From: Longibacter salinarum
GTDB taxonomy: Bacteria; Bacteroidota; Rhodothermia; Rhodothermales; Salinibacteraceae
Assembly: GCF_002554795.1 (NCBI RefSeq)
Contig: NZ_PDEQ01000007.1
Span: 1 to 64,000, forward strand
Direction of reading: 5' to 3'
DNA: 64,000 nt
Part shown: positions 8,777 to 17,683 of the stretch, piece by piece
Position numbering within the stretch: position 1 is the first letter of the stretch
Layout: every line of letters starts with the position of its first letter
Notes under the pieces: model-generated
What the model was told of the DNA's origin: nothing
The model's database searches: none
The model's input: the letters and a program-made list of their open reading frames with translations, nothing else
Translations under genes and position numbers: made by a program

Positions 8777-9163
8777 TCACCCACGGTCTCGGGCCGAAAG
8801 AATACGTATCGTCGCATTACGGGCACGATCGCTGATCATCGGGTCGAGAAACCGGCTGCCATCGTACTTCTCCCTGTATGCATCGTCGATGCGGTCGAGC
8901 AACACGTCGTCGTTGACCGGTTCGAATGCGACGTCTCTCGTCTCGCCTGCGGCCTCGATCCGACCGGCCCCTTCCCGCATGGCCGCCTGATGCCAGCTTG
9001 AGTCTCGCCCGTTGTAGGCACGAACGAAGAGATCCCCGTCGACGGACACGCACCAAATCCAGGTCGGCGTGCCGTACGTTTCGCCGTCTTGACGAAAGGG
9101 TGCGACGTGCAAATCATCGGACTCGACGATGTCACGCAACTCGGTTTCCAGCCAGTCGCTCAT
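8777..9163 (-). CDS. DUF2255 family protein
   Basis: This is a small cytosolic protein of 128 aa. I use the ATG at 9163 (MSDWLETEL), because the upstream in-frame extension is Arg/Ser-rich and overlaps the neighbour. The motifs TWIWCVSVDGDLFVRAYNGR and SSWHQAAMREGAGRIEAAG match the DUF2255 family, which looks like a flavin-reductase-type split barrel. The enzymatic role is unknown. It converges with the thioredoxin gene (15-bp gap) and follows the cupin gene by 62 bp, so they may be co-transcribed. Confidence 0.82.
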   Translation of the reverse strand: MSDWLETELRDIVESDDLHVAPFRQDGETYGTPTWIWCVSVDGDLFVRAYNGRDSSWHQAAMREGAGRIEAAGETRDVAFEPVNDDVLLDRIDDAYREKYDGSRFLDPMISDRARNATIRILSARDRG

Positions 9164-9225
9164 GCTTATTTCGACGTTGATGTGGGCAGAACAAGAGTCT
9201 GAATTCGGAATGACGCAGCGACGGA

Positions 9226-9702
9226 TTACTCGTCTGCTCCCTCTCGATATTCGTCGTCCGTAACCGGGTCCATCCATTCGACGACCGAGCCATTCTTCTC
9301 TTCCTGGATGGCAATGTGGCTCATCGACTGGCTCGGTGTTGCACCGTGCCAGTGCTCAACTCCGGGTGGGGTCCACACCACGTCTCCGGGCTCAATCTTC
9401 CGCCGCTCGCCGCCACGCTGCTGAACCCATCCGTGGCCAGACGTAACGGCCAGCCGCTGGCCGCGGGGATGACTGTGCCATGCTGTGCGCGCGCCGGGAG
9501 CGAACAGGACCCGGGCGGCCGACGCACGAGCCGCCTCGTTCGGGCTAAACAACGGTTCGATAATCGCCGTCCCGGTGAAATACTCGGACGAGCCGACGGA
9601 GGCCGGACGCGAGTCGAGCTCCGAAACCTCCATTTGCTGGCCCTGAGCAGGCAGGGCCGTCAGAACAACGAGAACGGTGGTCAATGCGATCAGTCGAGTC
9701 AT
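9226..9702 (-). CDS. Secreted cupin-domain protein
   Basis: This is a 158-aa protein with a signal peptide (1-22, ending QGQ). The cupin core has the first metal motif around WHSHPRGQ, with a Gln/Glu-type position and a following His/Gly segment, and the second around GVEHWHG, so it should bind a divalent metal. The pattern (HSHPRGQ...GDVVWTPPGVEHWHGA) resembles manganese cupins related to bacterial hydroxynitrile lyases and carboxymuconolactone-decarboxylase fusions. Its substrate is not known. It lies 112 bp downstream of the SDR gene on the same strand. Confidence 0.85.
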   Translation of the reverse strand: MTRLIALTTVLVVLTALPAQGQQMEVSELDSRPASVGSSEYFTGTAIIEPLFSPNEAARASAARVLFAPGARTAWHSHPRGQRLAVTSGHGWVQQRGGERRKIEPGDVVWTPPGVEHWHGATPSQSMSHIAIQEEKNGSVVEWMDPVTDDEYREGADE

Positions 9703-9814
9703 GGGATTTGTTGCTGAAATGATTGTGGCGGTAAGATCCGAGAGGTGGTCGTGCCTTCTGAGAAATGCTTGCGTTCGACCCATGCCGCTTGCGGTCGAAG
9801 CCGGCCGCCGGCAC

Positions 9815-10564
9815 TTACCAGGGCTGCGTCGTCGGGCCGACAGTGAACTCATTGACGTTCGTGTCGTCGGGCTGGTCGATCGCGAACGCCACGACATTCG
9901 CGATGCGGTCCGGGGAGATGCCGTGCTGTTCGTACAGCCCCTCCATCTGCTCCGCCGCGCCTTCGTGACTGATGGAATCGAGCAATTCGGTGTTGATCGC
10001 GGCTGGGTAGATCGTCGCGGTGCGGATGTTCGTCCCCTCCTGGGCCGATTCCATGCGGAGGATTTCCATAAAGTCGCGCACGAACCATTTCGTCCCGCCG
10101 TACACCGCGTTGCCCGGATAGGCCTTTAGTCCTGCGACGGACGAGGTCGCGATCACGTGCCCGGACTCCTGCTCGATAAAGGTCGGTAGCACCGCAGCGA
10201 CGCCGTTCAGCACGCCGTTGATGTTGACATCGACCGTCTTTCGCCATTCGTCGGTCTTCATCGCCGAAAGCGGAGCCGTCGGCATGATGCCGGCATTCAA
10301 AAAGATGACGTCGACCCCGCCGAACGTGTCTTTTGCCACCTCCACGATCGCATCGTTTTCGGATGGGACGGTCACATCCAGCACCCGGTAGGCGGCCTGC
10401 CCGCCATCGGCCTCGATCTCGTCGACGATCTTCTGCAGCTTGCCCTCCCGTCGGGCGCCCAATACGACCTTTGCCCCTTTGCTCGCAAGTAATTTCGCGG
10501 TGGCCTCCCCGATGCCGGAAGATGCTCCGGTAATGACGACGACTTTGCCTTCGATATTGCTCAT
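9815..10564 (-). CDS. Short-chain dehydrogenase/reductase (SDR)
   Basis: This 249-aa classical SDR oxidoreductase uses the ATG at 10564 (MSNIEGK). The nucleotide site TGASSGIG is near the N-terminus. An acidic/Arg-containing segment after strand 2 (GARREGK) suggests NADP. The usual NNAG appears as LNAG. The catalytic Ser lies in ATSSVAG and the Tyr-Lys pair in YGGTK. The substrate is unknown. It is divergent from an AraC-type regulator gene, a common arrangement for SDRs involved in aldehyde or redox stress, so the regulator probably controls it. Confidence 0.9.
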   Translation of the reverse strand: MSNIEGKVVVITGASSGIGEATAKLLASKGAKVVLGARREGKLQKIVDEIEADGGQAAYRVLDVTVPSENDAIVEVAKDTFGGVDVIFLNAGIMPTAPLSAMKTDEWRKTVDVNINGVLNGVAAVLPTFIEQESGHVIATSSVAGLKAYPGNAVYGGTKWFVRDFMEILRMESAQEGTNIRTATIYPAAINTELLDSISHEGAAEQMEGLYEQHGISPDRIANVVAFAIDQPDDTNVNEFTVGPTTQPW

Positions 10565-10685
10565 CGTTTGAACCCTTTTGTCATGTGCGTAAACCCGATT
10601 CGAGTGACAGAGGCTCAGCTTCGATAAGCCCGAGTCTTTCTCTGTCGTTCGGTTCACATGATATCGAGAGATCGCACGCGCACCT

Positions 10686-10730
10686 TGATCGATCTTCCAG
10701 AATGATTGTATCATCCTCCAGAATCGATCA
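10686..10730. promoter_or_regulatory. Candidate AraC-type operator between SDR and regulator
   Basis: Direct copies of TCCAGAAT start at 10696 and 10717, exactly 21 bp apart, the repeat length expected for tandem AraC-family half-sites. They are bracketed by the inverted pair TGATCGAT (10686-10693) and ATCGATCA (10723-10730). The region 10565-10838 holds no gene. Confidence 0.55.
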
Positions 10731-10838
10731 TGTCAGCGTGCGCGTCGTTGCAATATTCTCCATCGCGGCCGTACCCTGTTGAATCAGAAAACAGTCTCCA
10801 TTCGACGAGACAGACTCAGAACAAACCGCGACAGGACC

Positions 10839-11813
10839 ATGGCTGAGAACATGAACACGCGAGCCGTACAAACGGACTCTGACCATGCTCGCTCAGACCG
10901 TGACGCGTTACGAGAGAAGGCGGACCGGTCGGAACTCGTCGAGCGCATTACCCGAGCCATCCCCGACGACGGACGCGTCGAAGTGCTCGAGGGTCTGACG
11001 CTGCACCGCTCGTCAAAGCCGACCGAACCGCTACACAGCGTGTCGGAGCCGGCCCTCTGCGTGATGGCACAGGGAGCGAAGCTTGTCCACCTCGGCGACA
11101 ACCATCATCGGTACGACCCCTACCACTACCTCCTGGTCACGTCCGAACTGCCGATCGCAGGGGAAATCGTGGAGGCGTCGAGGGACAAGCCGTACCTGAG
11201 CATGATCCTGTCTCTAGACGCCAATCTCGTGAGCTCCGTGATGGTCGAAGCCGGACACCCGGCTCCCAGCAACGCCTCCAGCGTGCGGGCCCTCGACGTG
11301 AGCCCTCTCGACAATGACCTGCTGAGTGCGATGGTGCGGCTGATCCGGTTGATCGAGTCGCCCGACGAAGCAGATGTCATCGGCCCGCTCATCAAGCGCG
11401 AGATCGTCTTTCGTCTCTTGCAGGGCGAACAGGGACGCCGACTCCGTCACATGGCGGTCATGAACGGGAGCGACCATCGCATCGCGAGTGTGATCCAGAA
11501 GCTCCATGACGACTTCGACCAGGCGATGGATGTTGAACGCCTCGCGGAAGAGGTCGGCATGAGCACGTCCAGCTTCTACGCGCACTTCAAGTCCGTCACC
11601 GACATGACGCCGCTCCAATTCCAAAAGCAACTCCGACTGCAGGAGGCGCGCCGGCTGATGCTCACTGAAGACCTGAACGCTTCCACCGCTGGCTACCGCG
11701 TCGGCTACAACAACGACGCGCAGTTCAACCGGGAATACAAACGCCTCTTCGGCCGACCGCCCATGCGCGACGTCCATCGGCTCCGGGAGTCGGCCGATGC
11801 CGCGGCCTTTTAG
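10839..11813 (+). CDS. AraC family transcriptional regulator
   Basis: This is a 324-aa regulator. I use ATG 10839, preceded by AGGACC, rather than the in-frame TTG at 10779. The N-terminal half has the AraC_N ligand or sensor domain (SEPALCVMAQGAKLVHLG, YLLVTSELPI), as in the YqhC-like group. The C-terminal half carries two helix-turn-helix motifs: MDVERLAEEVGMSTSSFYAH and AGYRVGYNNDAQFNREYKR, ending FGRPP. It probably regulates the divergent SDR-cupin genes through the repeat in the shared intergenic region. Confidence 0.92.
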   Translation: MAENMNTRAVQTDSDHARSDRDALREKADRSELVERITRAIPDDGRVEVLEGLTLHRSSKPTEPLHSVSEPALCVMAQGAKLVHLGDNHHRYDPYHYLLVTSELPIAGEIVEASRDKPYLSMILSLDANLVSSVMVEAGHPAPSNASSVRALDVSPLDNDLLSAMVRLIRLIESPDEADVIGPLIKREIVFRLLQGEQGRRLRHMAVMNGSDHRIASVIQKLHDDFDQAMDVERLAEEVGMSTSSFYAHFKSVTDMTPLQFQKQLRLQEARRLMLTEDLNASTAGYRVGYNNDAQFNREYKRLFGRPPMRDVHRLRESADAAAF

Positions 11814-12144
11814 ACGAACCAGGTAACATGTCACCTCCCTTGTCCTTACTGCGCCATCACGTTTGGATTTACCCAACGAAACGTCAATCGACTCGCGGTC
11901 GGGGCAGCAGGACAGCAATCCCAATAACCTACCCCCTACACGAGGTGTCCGACTGCGGCTACACCCGGTCACGTCAAAAGTAGGTCTACAGGATGAGAGT
12001 GACTTCCCACGTTCTCATACCGTACAGTCGGCGCTCCCGTCCCGCGCTCGGCTTCTGTGTCGGCATCATTCGCTTTGTCGTCATAGCCTTCATTGGCGAA
12101 CCTGGGCATGACGCAACGACTCGACACAGACTCCCGCCTCCGTC
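11814..12144. other. Intergenic region without recognised gene
   Basis: These 331 bp separate the AraC gene from the aminotransferase gene. I see no convincing coding sequence, hairpin with T-tract or RNA motif. It presumably holds the aminotransferase promoter. Confidence 0.5.
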
Positions 12145-13476
12145 ATGCGTCGTAGAGACTTCCTCCGTCACGCCGGCCTCCTCGCGGGAACGGCTCCTGC
12201 CCTCGGCGCACTGGCACCGACCATCCGGAGCCGGCGGGCTGGGACGGTCGACCACGAGCGGCCTCGCCCGTTCGATCCGACGAGCTGGTCCGACGTCCGC
12301 GACCAGTTTGCGCTAACACGTTCGCACATCCACATGGCCAGCTTTCTGCTCGCGAGTCACCCGCGCCCCGTTGCCGAGGCGATCGAGCGTCATCGCAAAG
12401 GGTTCGACAAAGACCCGGCCACCTACTGGGGGGAACACTTTCGAAGCGCTGAACCGAACGTGCGGGCGGCAATCGGCACCTACCTTGGCGCGGATCCGGC
12501 GCACATCGCGCTCACCGACAGCACGACGATGGGCCTCGGGCTCGTCTACGGGGGGCTCGCTCTGAGGCCCGGGCAAGAGATTTTGACGACGCCGCATGGG
12601 CACTGGTCGACGCTCGAATCGCTCAACCTCCGTGCGAAGCGGACCGGAGCAAAGGTCAATACTGTGGCGCTGTACGACGACCCGGCAGAGACCTCCGTCG
12701 ATATGGTCGTCAGTCGCATGCGCGGGGCGATCACCGACCAGACGCGCGTTCTTGCCGTGACGTGGGTTCACTCATCTACCGGCGTGAAACTACCGCTCTC
12801 GGACATGGCCGAAGCGCTACAGGACATCAACTCGGGACGGGAAAAGAAAGACCATGTGCTGTTCTGCGTCGACGGCGTCCACGGGCTGGGGATTGAGGAC
12901 GTGACGGTCGAAGATCTGGGGTGCGACTTCCTCATGGCGGGCACGCACAAGTGGATGTTCGGCCCCCGCGGCACCGGACTCATCTGGGGGCGGCGCGATG
13001 CTTGGGACGCGCTGGATCCCATCATTCCAACGTTCGGCCCCAGCGTCGGCGTCTGGATCGGCGCGCTCCCTCCCGACACGCCCTACATCACGCCCGGGAG
13101 CGTCCATACGCCGGGAGGATTTCACTCCTTTGACCACCGCTGGGCGGTCGGCGAAGCCTTCCAGTTTCATCTCGACATCGGCAAAGACCGGATTCAGCAA
13201 CGGATCCACGGGTTGAATACGCGAGCGAAAGAAGCCCTCGCATCGATGCCGCACGTGCGCATGTACACGCCAATGTCCCCGTCGCTGTCGGCCGGCATCA
13301 TCTGCTTCGACGTTGACGAATACGCGCCCTCGGACGTTGTCGAGCACCTACGCAGCCAGAGCATCATCGCCAGCACCACGCCGTACCGGGAATCGTACGC
13401 GCGACTTGCTCCCAGCCTGTTGAACAACGAAGGTGAGGTGGATCGAACGATCGACGCCATTGCTGAACTGGGCTAA
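12145..13476 (+). CDS. Class V aminotransferase-like PLP enzyme with Tat-type signal
   Basis: This 443-aa protein starts MRRRDFLRHAG, a twin-arginine-like signal followed by an Ala/Leu/Gly stretch, so export in folded form with its cofactor is likely. The body is a fold-type I PLP enzyme of aminotransferase class V, close in pattern to isopenicillin N epimerase or cysteine desulfurase-like proteins: ALTDSTTMG, a CVDGVHGLG aspartate, and the PLP lysine Lys269 in AGTHKWMFGPRG. The real substrate cannot be told. Its end is 5 bp from the converging lipoprotein gene. Confidence 0.88.
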   Translation: MRRRDFLRHAGLLAGTAPALGALAPTIRSRRAGTVDHERPRPFDPTSWSDVRDQFALTRSHIHMASFLLASHPRPVAEAIERHRKGFDKDPATYWGEHFRSAEPNVRAAIGTYLGADPAHIALTDSTTMGLGLVYGGLALRPGQEILTTPHGHWSTLESLNLRAKRTGAKVNTVALYDDPAETSVDMVVSRMRGAITDQTRVLAVTWVHSSTGVKLPLSDMAEALQDINSGREKKDHVLFCVDGVHGLGIEDVTVEDLGCDFLMAGTHKWMFGPRGTGLIWGRRDAWDALDPIIPTFGPSVGVWIGALPPDTPYITPGSVHTPGGFHSFDHRWAVGEAFQFHLDIGKDRIQQRIHGLNTRAKEALASMPHVRMYTPMSPSLSAGIICFDVDEYAPSDVVEHLRSQSIIASTTPYRESYARLAPSLLNNEGEVDRTIDAIAELG

Positions 13477-13481
13477 CCAGG

Positions 13482-14462
13482 TCAACAGTCCAGAGCTGCT
13501 CGCAGTGCCGGGACGGCGTCGGTACGGATGACGTAGTGGTTCCAGTTGTCGGACGTGTCGGCCGGTGACTCCAGCCGGCTCGACGTGAGAAAAAGCTTAC
13601 TTCCGTCGGGCGTGATGTACGGGTGCGTGTCGTTCGCCGACGTATTGACGGCCGGTCCTAGGTTCACGGGCGTAGACCAGCCGGTATCCTGGCGGGTCGC
13701 GATGTACAGATCCTCCTTTCCGTAGCCATCGTCTCGCCCCCACATAGCAAACAGAATGAATCGCTTTTCTGGATCGATATACGGGTTGTTCTCGCCTCCG
13801 TCGTCGACGAAGAGCATCGGATCGGCATTCACGGTGTCGCGAATGGATCCTTCGGCATCGATACGCCCGCGGTAGAAGCCCATTCCTTCGCCGCGAACGT
13901 ACGTCCAGTAATAGATCGTCCCGTCCGAAGCGACGCCTGCGCGCTTCTCGCTGATACGCTTCGTCGTGGTCATGCGGGTAACGTCCGTCCACCCCGATGC
14001 TCGCGTGACGCGGTAGAATTCGTCCGCATCCAGAGGAGGAGCCGTGCTCGCAGAAGCGGAGGGACGATCCGAGCCGAACACGATGTATGCACCATCGGGC
14101 GTGATAGACGGCGCTCCCTCATCATACCGCTCCAGGTCGAACGGAGCAGGCCGCGGCGATGTCCAACCGGTGTCCGTACGCGTCACCATCGCGATACCGC
14201 TCTCTCCATCGCCCCGGTTCGTCGTGTGAAAGAAGAGCGTATCGCCTTCCGGCGTGTAGGCCGTACCGTACACCTTTTCACCTTCACGCGAGATCGTCCC
14301 GTCTCCCACGAGCGTCACGGAGTCCGTGACTTGTGCCCAGGCGAAGGGACGGGCCTCCTGCTCGGAAGCCGACCGGCAGCCGAAGAACAGCAGAGCACAG
14401 CAAAACGCGGCAATGAATGTGGCGAAACGGACGTGTCGCGAAAACGAGGACTGCATCATCAT
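13482..14462 (-). CDS. PD40/WD40-like beta-propeller lipoprotein
   Basis: This is a 326-aa lipoprotein. I start it at ATG 14462, the first of three Met codons, followed by a hydrophobic signal with lipobox LLFFGC. The rest consists of TolB/PD40-type propeller blades: TPEGDTLFFHTTNRG, SITPDGAYIVFGSDRP, SDGTIYYWTY, NPYIDPEKRFILFAMWG and PYITPDGSKLFLTSSR. Such proteins sit in the periplasm or on the outer membrane and bind partners, and no catalytic motif is visible. An upstream in-frame extension to 14636 lacks the look of coding sequence. Confidence 0.85.
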   Translation of the reverse strand: MMMQSSFSRHVRFATFIAAFCCALLFFGCRSASEQEARPFAWAQVTDSVTLVGDGTISREGEKVYGTAYTPEGDTLFFHTTNRGDGESGIAMVTRTDTGWTSPRPAPFDLERYDEGAPSITPDGAYIVFGSDRPSASASTAPPLDADEFYRVTRASGWTDVTRMTTTKRISEKRAGVASDGTIYYWTYVRGEGMGFYRGRIDAEGSIRDTVNADPMLFVDDGGENNPYIDPEKRFILFAMWGRDDGYGKEDLYIATRQDTGWSTPVNLGPAVNTSANDTHPYITPDGSKLFLTSSRLESPADTSDNWNHYVIRTDAVPALRAALDC

Positions 14463-14573
14463 ACGGAAAGAAGAACGGGACGGGATGAGTTTAGAACGCG
14501 TCGACGAAACGTTGTAAAGCATATTCTCGTCAGCGCTGAAAATCCCGTCACGTGCGACACGTTGTCGTCCTCC

Positions 14574-14609
14574 TGCGATAAGCCGGCAGTATGCGATCAG
14601 TCGGCAGTC
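14574..14609. repeat. 18-bp direct tandem repeat
   Basis: Two abutting 18-bp copies (14574-14591 and 14592-14609) match at 15 of 18 positions: TGCGAT, then a variable triplet, then CGGCAGT. They lie between the divergent propeller-lipoprotein and membrane-protein genes. A nearby 13-bp palindrome, CGACA-CGT-TGTCG, is at 14555-14567. They could be regulator sites. Confidence 0.55.
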
Positions 14610-14765
14610 CGGCGCCGAAACCGTGGGGCTCACCATCTTTGTCGATCGGCTCTACACGTCGCACGTCGAGATGGAGCACATCAATGACTTCCGGCTTGAC
14701 ACATTGATGCTGCATCGTATCTTCAAGGACAAACCGGCGCCTGCCTCATCGAACTACGTACAGCC

Positions 14766-15215
14766 ATGTCATCCCCGTCCGCTTCTGCCACGTCCCGCCC
14801 GCCAAAGCACCTCTGGATCGTCGGCGGACTTTCTCTTCTCTGGAATGCGTTCGGCGCACTCGACTACCTGATGTCGCAGCTGCAGGTGGACGCCTACATG
14901 TCCCAGTTCACCCCGGATCAGCTCGAGTACTTCTACGGCTTTCCAGCCTGGGCGGACGCAGCCTGGGCGTTCGGCGTGTGGGGCGCGGTGGCCGGATCCG
15001 TGGGACTCCTGCTCCGCAAAGCCTGGGCGCAGTGGGCATTCGCCGTCTCTATCCTCGGCCTCGTCGGGTCGAGCACGTACTCCATGCTCTTGACCGACGG
15101 CATCGCGGTCATGGGCGGAACGGGCCCGCTGATCTTCTCGCTCGTCATCTGGCTCGTCACGATCGGGCTGTTCTTCTATGCGCGGTCGATGACGCAGCGG
15201 GGCGTTCTCGCGTGA
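14766..15215 (+). CDS. Four-helix inner-membrane protein of unknown function
   Basis: This 149-aa protein starts at ATG 14766. After a Ser/Pro-rich head there are four hydrophobic segments: about residues 15-36, 65-83, 88-108 and 115-138. The FYGFPAWADAAWAFGVWG segment between the first two is conserved-looking and aromatic. I recall similar unnamed membrane proteins in other bacteria, but no function is established. It has no obvious operon partner; the next gene converges on it. Confidence 0.75.
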   Translation: MSSPSASATSRPPKHLWIVGGLSLLWNAFGALDYLMSQLQVDAYMSQFTPDQLEYFYGFPAWADAAWAFGVWGAVAGSVGLLLRKAWAQWAFAVSILGLVGSSTYSMLLTDGIAVMGGTGPLIFSLVIWLVTIGLFFYARSMTQRGVLA

Positions 15216-15271
15216 GAGGCGGCCATCCAGCGTAACCGCTAGCGTCTCCTGCTATAAGTGAGGCGGACGAC

Positions 15272-16540
15272 CTACTCTGCGCCATCATTCCTGCCCAGCC
15301 AGCGACGGACCTGTTCGTAGACACCCCGGTCACTCAACAGGTCAAAGTGGCTCAACCCGGAATGCAGGCTTTGGTTTGGTTGCGGGATGCCCAGCGAACG
15401 CTCGGGGTCATTGTGCCATCCCAGTGCGCTAGCGACCGGCACGAGTCCATCACCGCGCACATCCGGGCCGATCCCGCGTCCGTTTCGGAGCGTCGCTGCC
15501 GCAGCGTAGCACGTCACGTTCTTGGGAAGAGGGACCGCCGTCACGGGCTCGGTCTCGCTCCCCTCCACCACCGTCCCGTGACAAAGATCGTTGATGCCCG
15601 CGCTCCGGATCATCCCGACGCGTGCGATCGGAGCGGTGTACGGACTCTTCCCCAGGAGCCGATCCACCCACTGACCGGCGCGCTCAAGCGGAGCACCGTG
15701 GTGCGGCGTCCCCAAAAATACAAGCGTGCTCAGCCGCTTCGGCCACCTGTGACCGACCCTCTGTGCATGATAACATGCGCTCCGCGCGACGAGGCCGCCC
15801 ATGCTGTGCCCGATGACAAACAGTTCGGACGCCGCGTCCGGCCACTCTTGCATGAGGCGTTCCAGAAGCCCGGCGAACTCGCGGCCGTTTTCGGAAATGG
15901 ACCGGCCCGTGTTGTAGTGCAGGTAGAGCGGCGTGTACCCCAGATTGCGGGCCAGCGCGGCGCCGTGATCGTGCCCCTCCCGCCCCCACTGCAGGTCGTT
16001 CATGCAGAGGCCATGCAGTAGCACGAGCGGCGGCGAATCCGGAGACGCCATCTGGCGAGAAAGCGTGTCACGATCCAAAACGAGCGGGCGCCCCTTCACC
16101 CGAAACTGCATCGGGAGGGCAAGCGGATTCTTCGTTATCTCAAGATAATCACCCAACACTCCGTTCAACGCAGCCAGAACAGCTTCGCGCTTCGGGGAGA
16201 CATCACCTCTCTGCTCCCGCTTCTCCAGCACCGGCCTGAGACCTCGTAACGCGGCACCCGCCCCGATCCCCGTCACCCGCGACAGGGTGCGGATCGTTCG
16301 GTACACGAACCCCGTGATGCCGCGCGTCTGTCCTCGACGTCCCTCGCCGACGATTGGAGCCAATCCAGAGATGTTGCGATGCATCGCTTCGACAATGTCC
16401 GTCATGCCCACGATGCCGTCAACAGCGAGCTGCTGAGCCCCCTGCAGGTCCGACAAGCGCCAATCCCAACCGTCATCGGGAGAGCGTTTCCCCGCCGGGT
16501 GTTCCTCGATTCGACTGACACGTTCAGGGTTCATAAGCAT
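15272..16540 (-). CDS. Alpha/beta hydrolase (lipase/PGAP1-like)
   Basis: This 422-aa hydrolase starts at ATG 16540; an ATG at 16534 is equally possible. After a roughly 170-residue N-terminal helical part comes an alpha/beta hydrolase domain: oxyanion segment LVLLHGLCMND, nucleophile elbow GHSMGG (Ser about residue 245), LGTPHHGAPLE, a likely acid in VRGDGLVPV and a catalytic His in LSHFDLLSD. The LGTPHHG motif is typical of triacylglycerol lipases and PGAP1-like esterases. No signal peptide is evident, so an intracellular role is likely. Confidence 0.87.
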   Translation of the reverse strand: MLMNPERVSRIEEHPAGKRSPDDGWDWRLSDLQGAQQLAVDGIVGMTDIVEAMHRNISGLAPIVGEGRRGQTRGITGFVYRTIRTLSRVTGIGAGAALRGLRPVLEKREQRGDVSPKREAVLAALNGVLGDYLEITKNPLALPMQFRVKGRPLVLDRDTLSRQMASPDSPPLVLLHGLCMNDLQWGREGHDHGAALARNLGYTPLYLHYNTGRSISENGREFAGLLERLMQEWPDAASELFVIGHSMGGLVARSACYHAQRVGHRWPKRLSTLVFLGTPHHGAPLERAGQWVDRLLGKSPYTAPIARVGMIRSAGINDLCHGTVVEGSETEPVTAVPLPKNVTCYAAAATLRNGRGIGPDVRGDGLVPVASALGWHNDPERSLGIPQPNQSLHSGLSHFDLLSDRGVYEQVRRWLGRNDGAE

Positions 16541-16854
16541 GCAAGACAGGTGTAGGCACGTCGAAAACGAACCCGTTCCATAGATGAGAATGTCGCCGCA
16601 CCATTCGCGTACGCCCAGTGTTAGATCGGAGACCACCCAGCATGCATTTAACGGGCAGGTTCCCATGCGGCTCCGGCCGAAGGGACATTCGATCGTTACG
16701 TGGCCCCCGCTCGGCGCCGCCAACAAGTGTCCAGACAAGCGCTACCATGTAAATGAGTCCGTCAGAACCGACCAGATGACTCCAGCACGGACAGGCCGAT
16801 GAATGTACCCTCTCTAGCGAGAATGGTCACGTGAACAACAACCAACGAGACCCG
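16541..16854. other. Divergent intergenic region without recognised gene
   Basis: These 314 bp separate the hydrolase from the phosphatase gene. I see no RNA gene, repeat or strong operator. An in-frame extension of the hydrolase across this stretch is not supported by its composition. Confidence 0.45.
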
Positions 16855-17631
16855 ATGAAAACAGACGAGTCGCGAAAGCAGCGTTCGGTGCGCTACTGGA
16901 TTCGTCAGCTGTACAATCAGCTCCTCGCCCTCCGGGAGCGTTCGGAATTCCTGCTCCTTCTTGCCGTCGCCATTCTTGCGGCGGGTGCAACGGGCTTCGC
17001 GGGCGTGGCAGATGCGGTCGTGGAAGGCGAAGCGCGCATGGTGGACCGGCACATCCTGCTGGCGTTCCGATCGGCGAGTGACCTCAGCGACCCGCTCGGA
17101 GGCCCTGCGGTGGAGGAGGCCGTCCGCGACCTCACCGCGCTCGGCAGCGTCCTCCTTACGTCGCTGTTCACCCTTCTCGTCGTCGGCTTTCAATTTCTCG
17201 ACGGCCGACGCCGACGAGCTATCTTCGTCCTGGGTTCCGTCCTCACCGGCGTCGGCGTCATCTTCGCCCTGAAACTCGGGTTCGACCGTCCCCGCCCGGA
17301 CCTGGTGCCACATGCCATGGAAGCTCTCTCCCCCAGCTTCCCGAGTGGACATGCAGCTACGTCGGCTGTGGTCTACCTGACGCTCGGCGCATTGGACGCG
17401 GAAGCCTTGCCTCGAAAACGCCTGAAGGTGTTTGCCATGGCCATCGCCCTTCTCATCACCATTGGCGTCGGCTTCAGCCGGGTGTACCTTGGCGTGCACT
17501 GGCCCACCGATGTGCTGGCCGGCTGGACCATCGGAGCCACCTGGGCACTGGCCTCCTGGCTCCTCGCCCGCGATTTCAGCCGGCGCGGCTGGATCGAAAG
17601 CGGTAGCCGCATCATCCAGCGGGACCCATGA
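16855..17631 (+). CDS. PAP2-family membrane phosphatase
   Basis: This 258-aa integral membrane phosphatase probably acts on lipid phosphates such as phosphatidic acid or undecaprenyl diphosphate. I use ATG 16855; an in-frame GTG at 16831 would add eight residues. Hydrophobic helices flank the three PAP2 signature motifs: KLGFDRPRP, PSFPSGH, and SRVYLGVHWPTDV with its catalytic His. The active site should face the periplasm. It converges with the outer-membrane-type gene (52-bp gap). Confidence 0.92.
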   Translation: MKTDESRKQRSVRYWIRQLYNQLLALRERSEFLLLLAVAILAAGATGFAGVADAVVEGEARMVDRHILLAFRSASDLSDPLGGPAVEEAVRDLTALGSVLLTSLFTLLVVGFQFLDGRRRRAIFVLGSVLTGVGVIFALKLGFDRPRPDLVPHAMEALSPSFPSGHAATSAVVYLTLGALDAEALPRKRLKVFAMAIALLITIGVGFSRVYLGVHWPTDVLAGWTIGATWALASWLLARDFSRRGWIESGSRIIQRDP

Positions 17632-17683
17632 ACCCTGCAGCGGCTGACCCCGGATGTTCTACCGAATCGATCGCGACCCGTGA

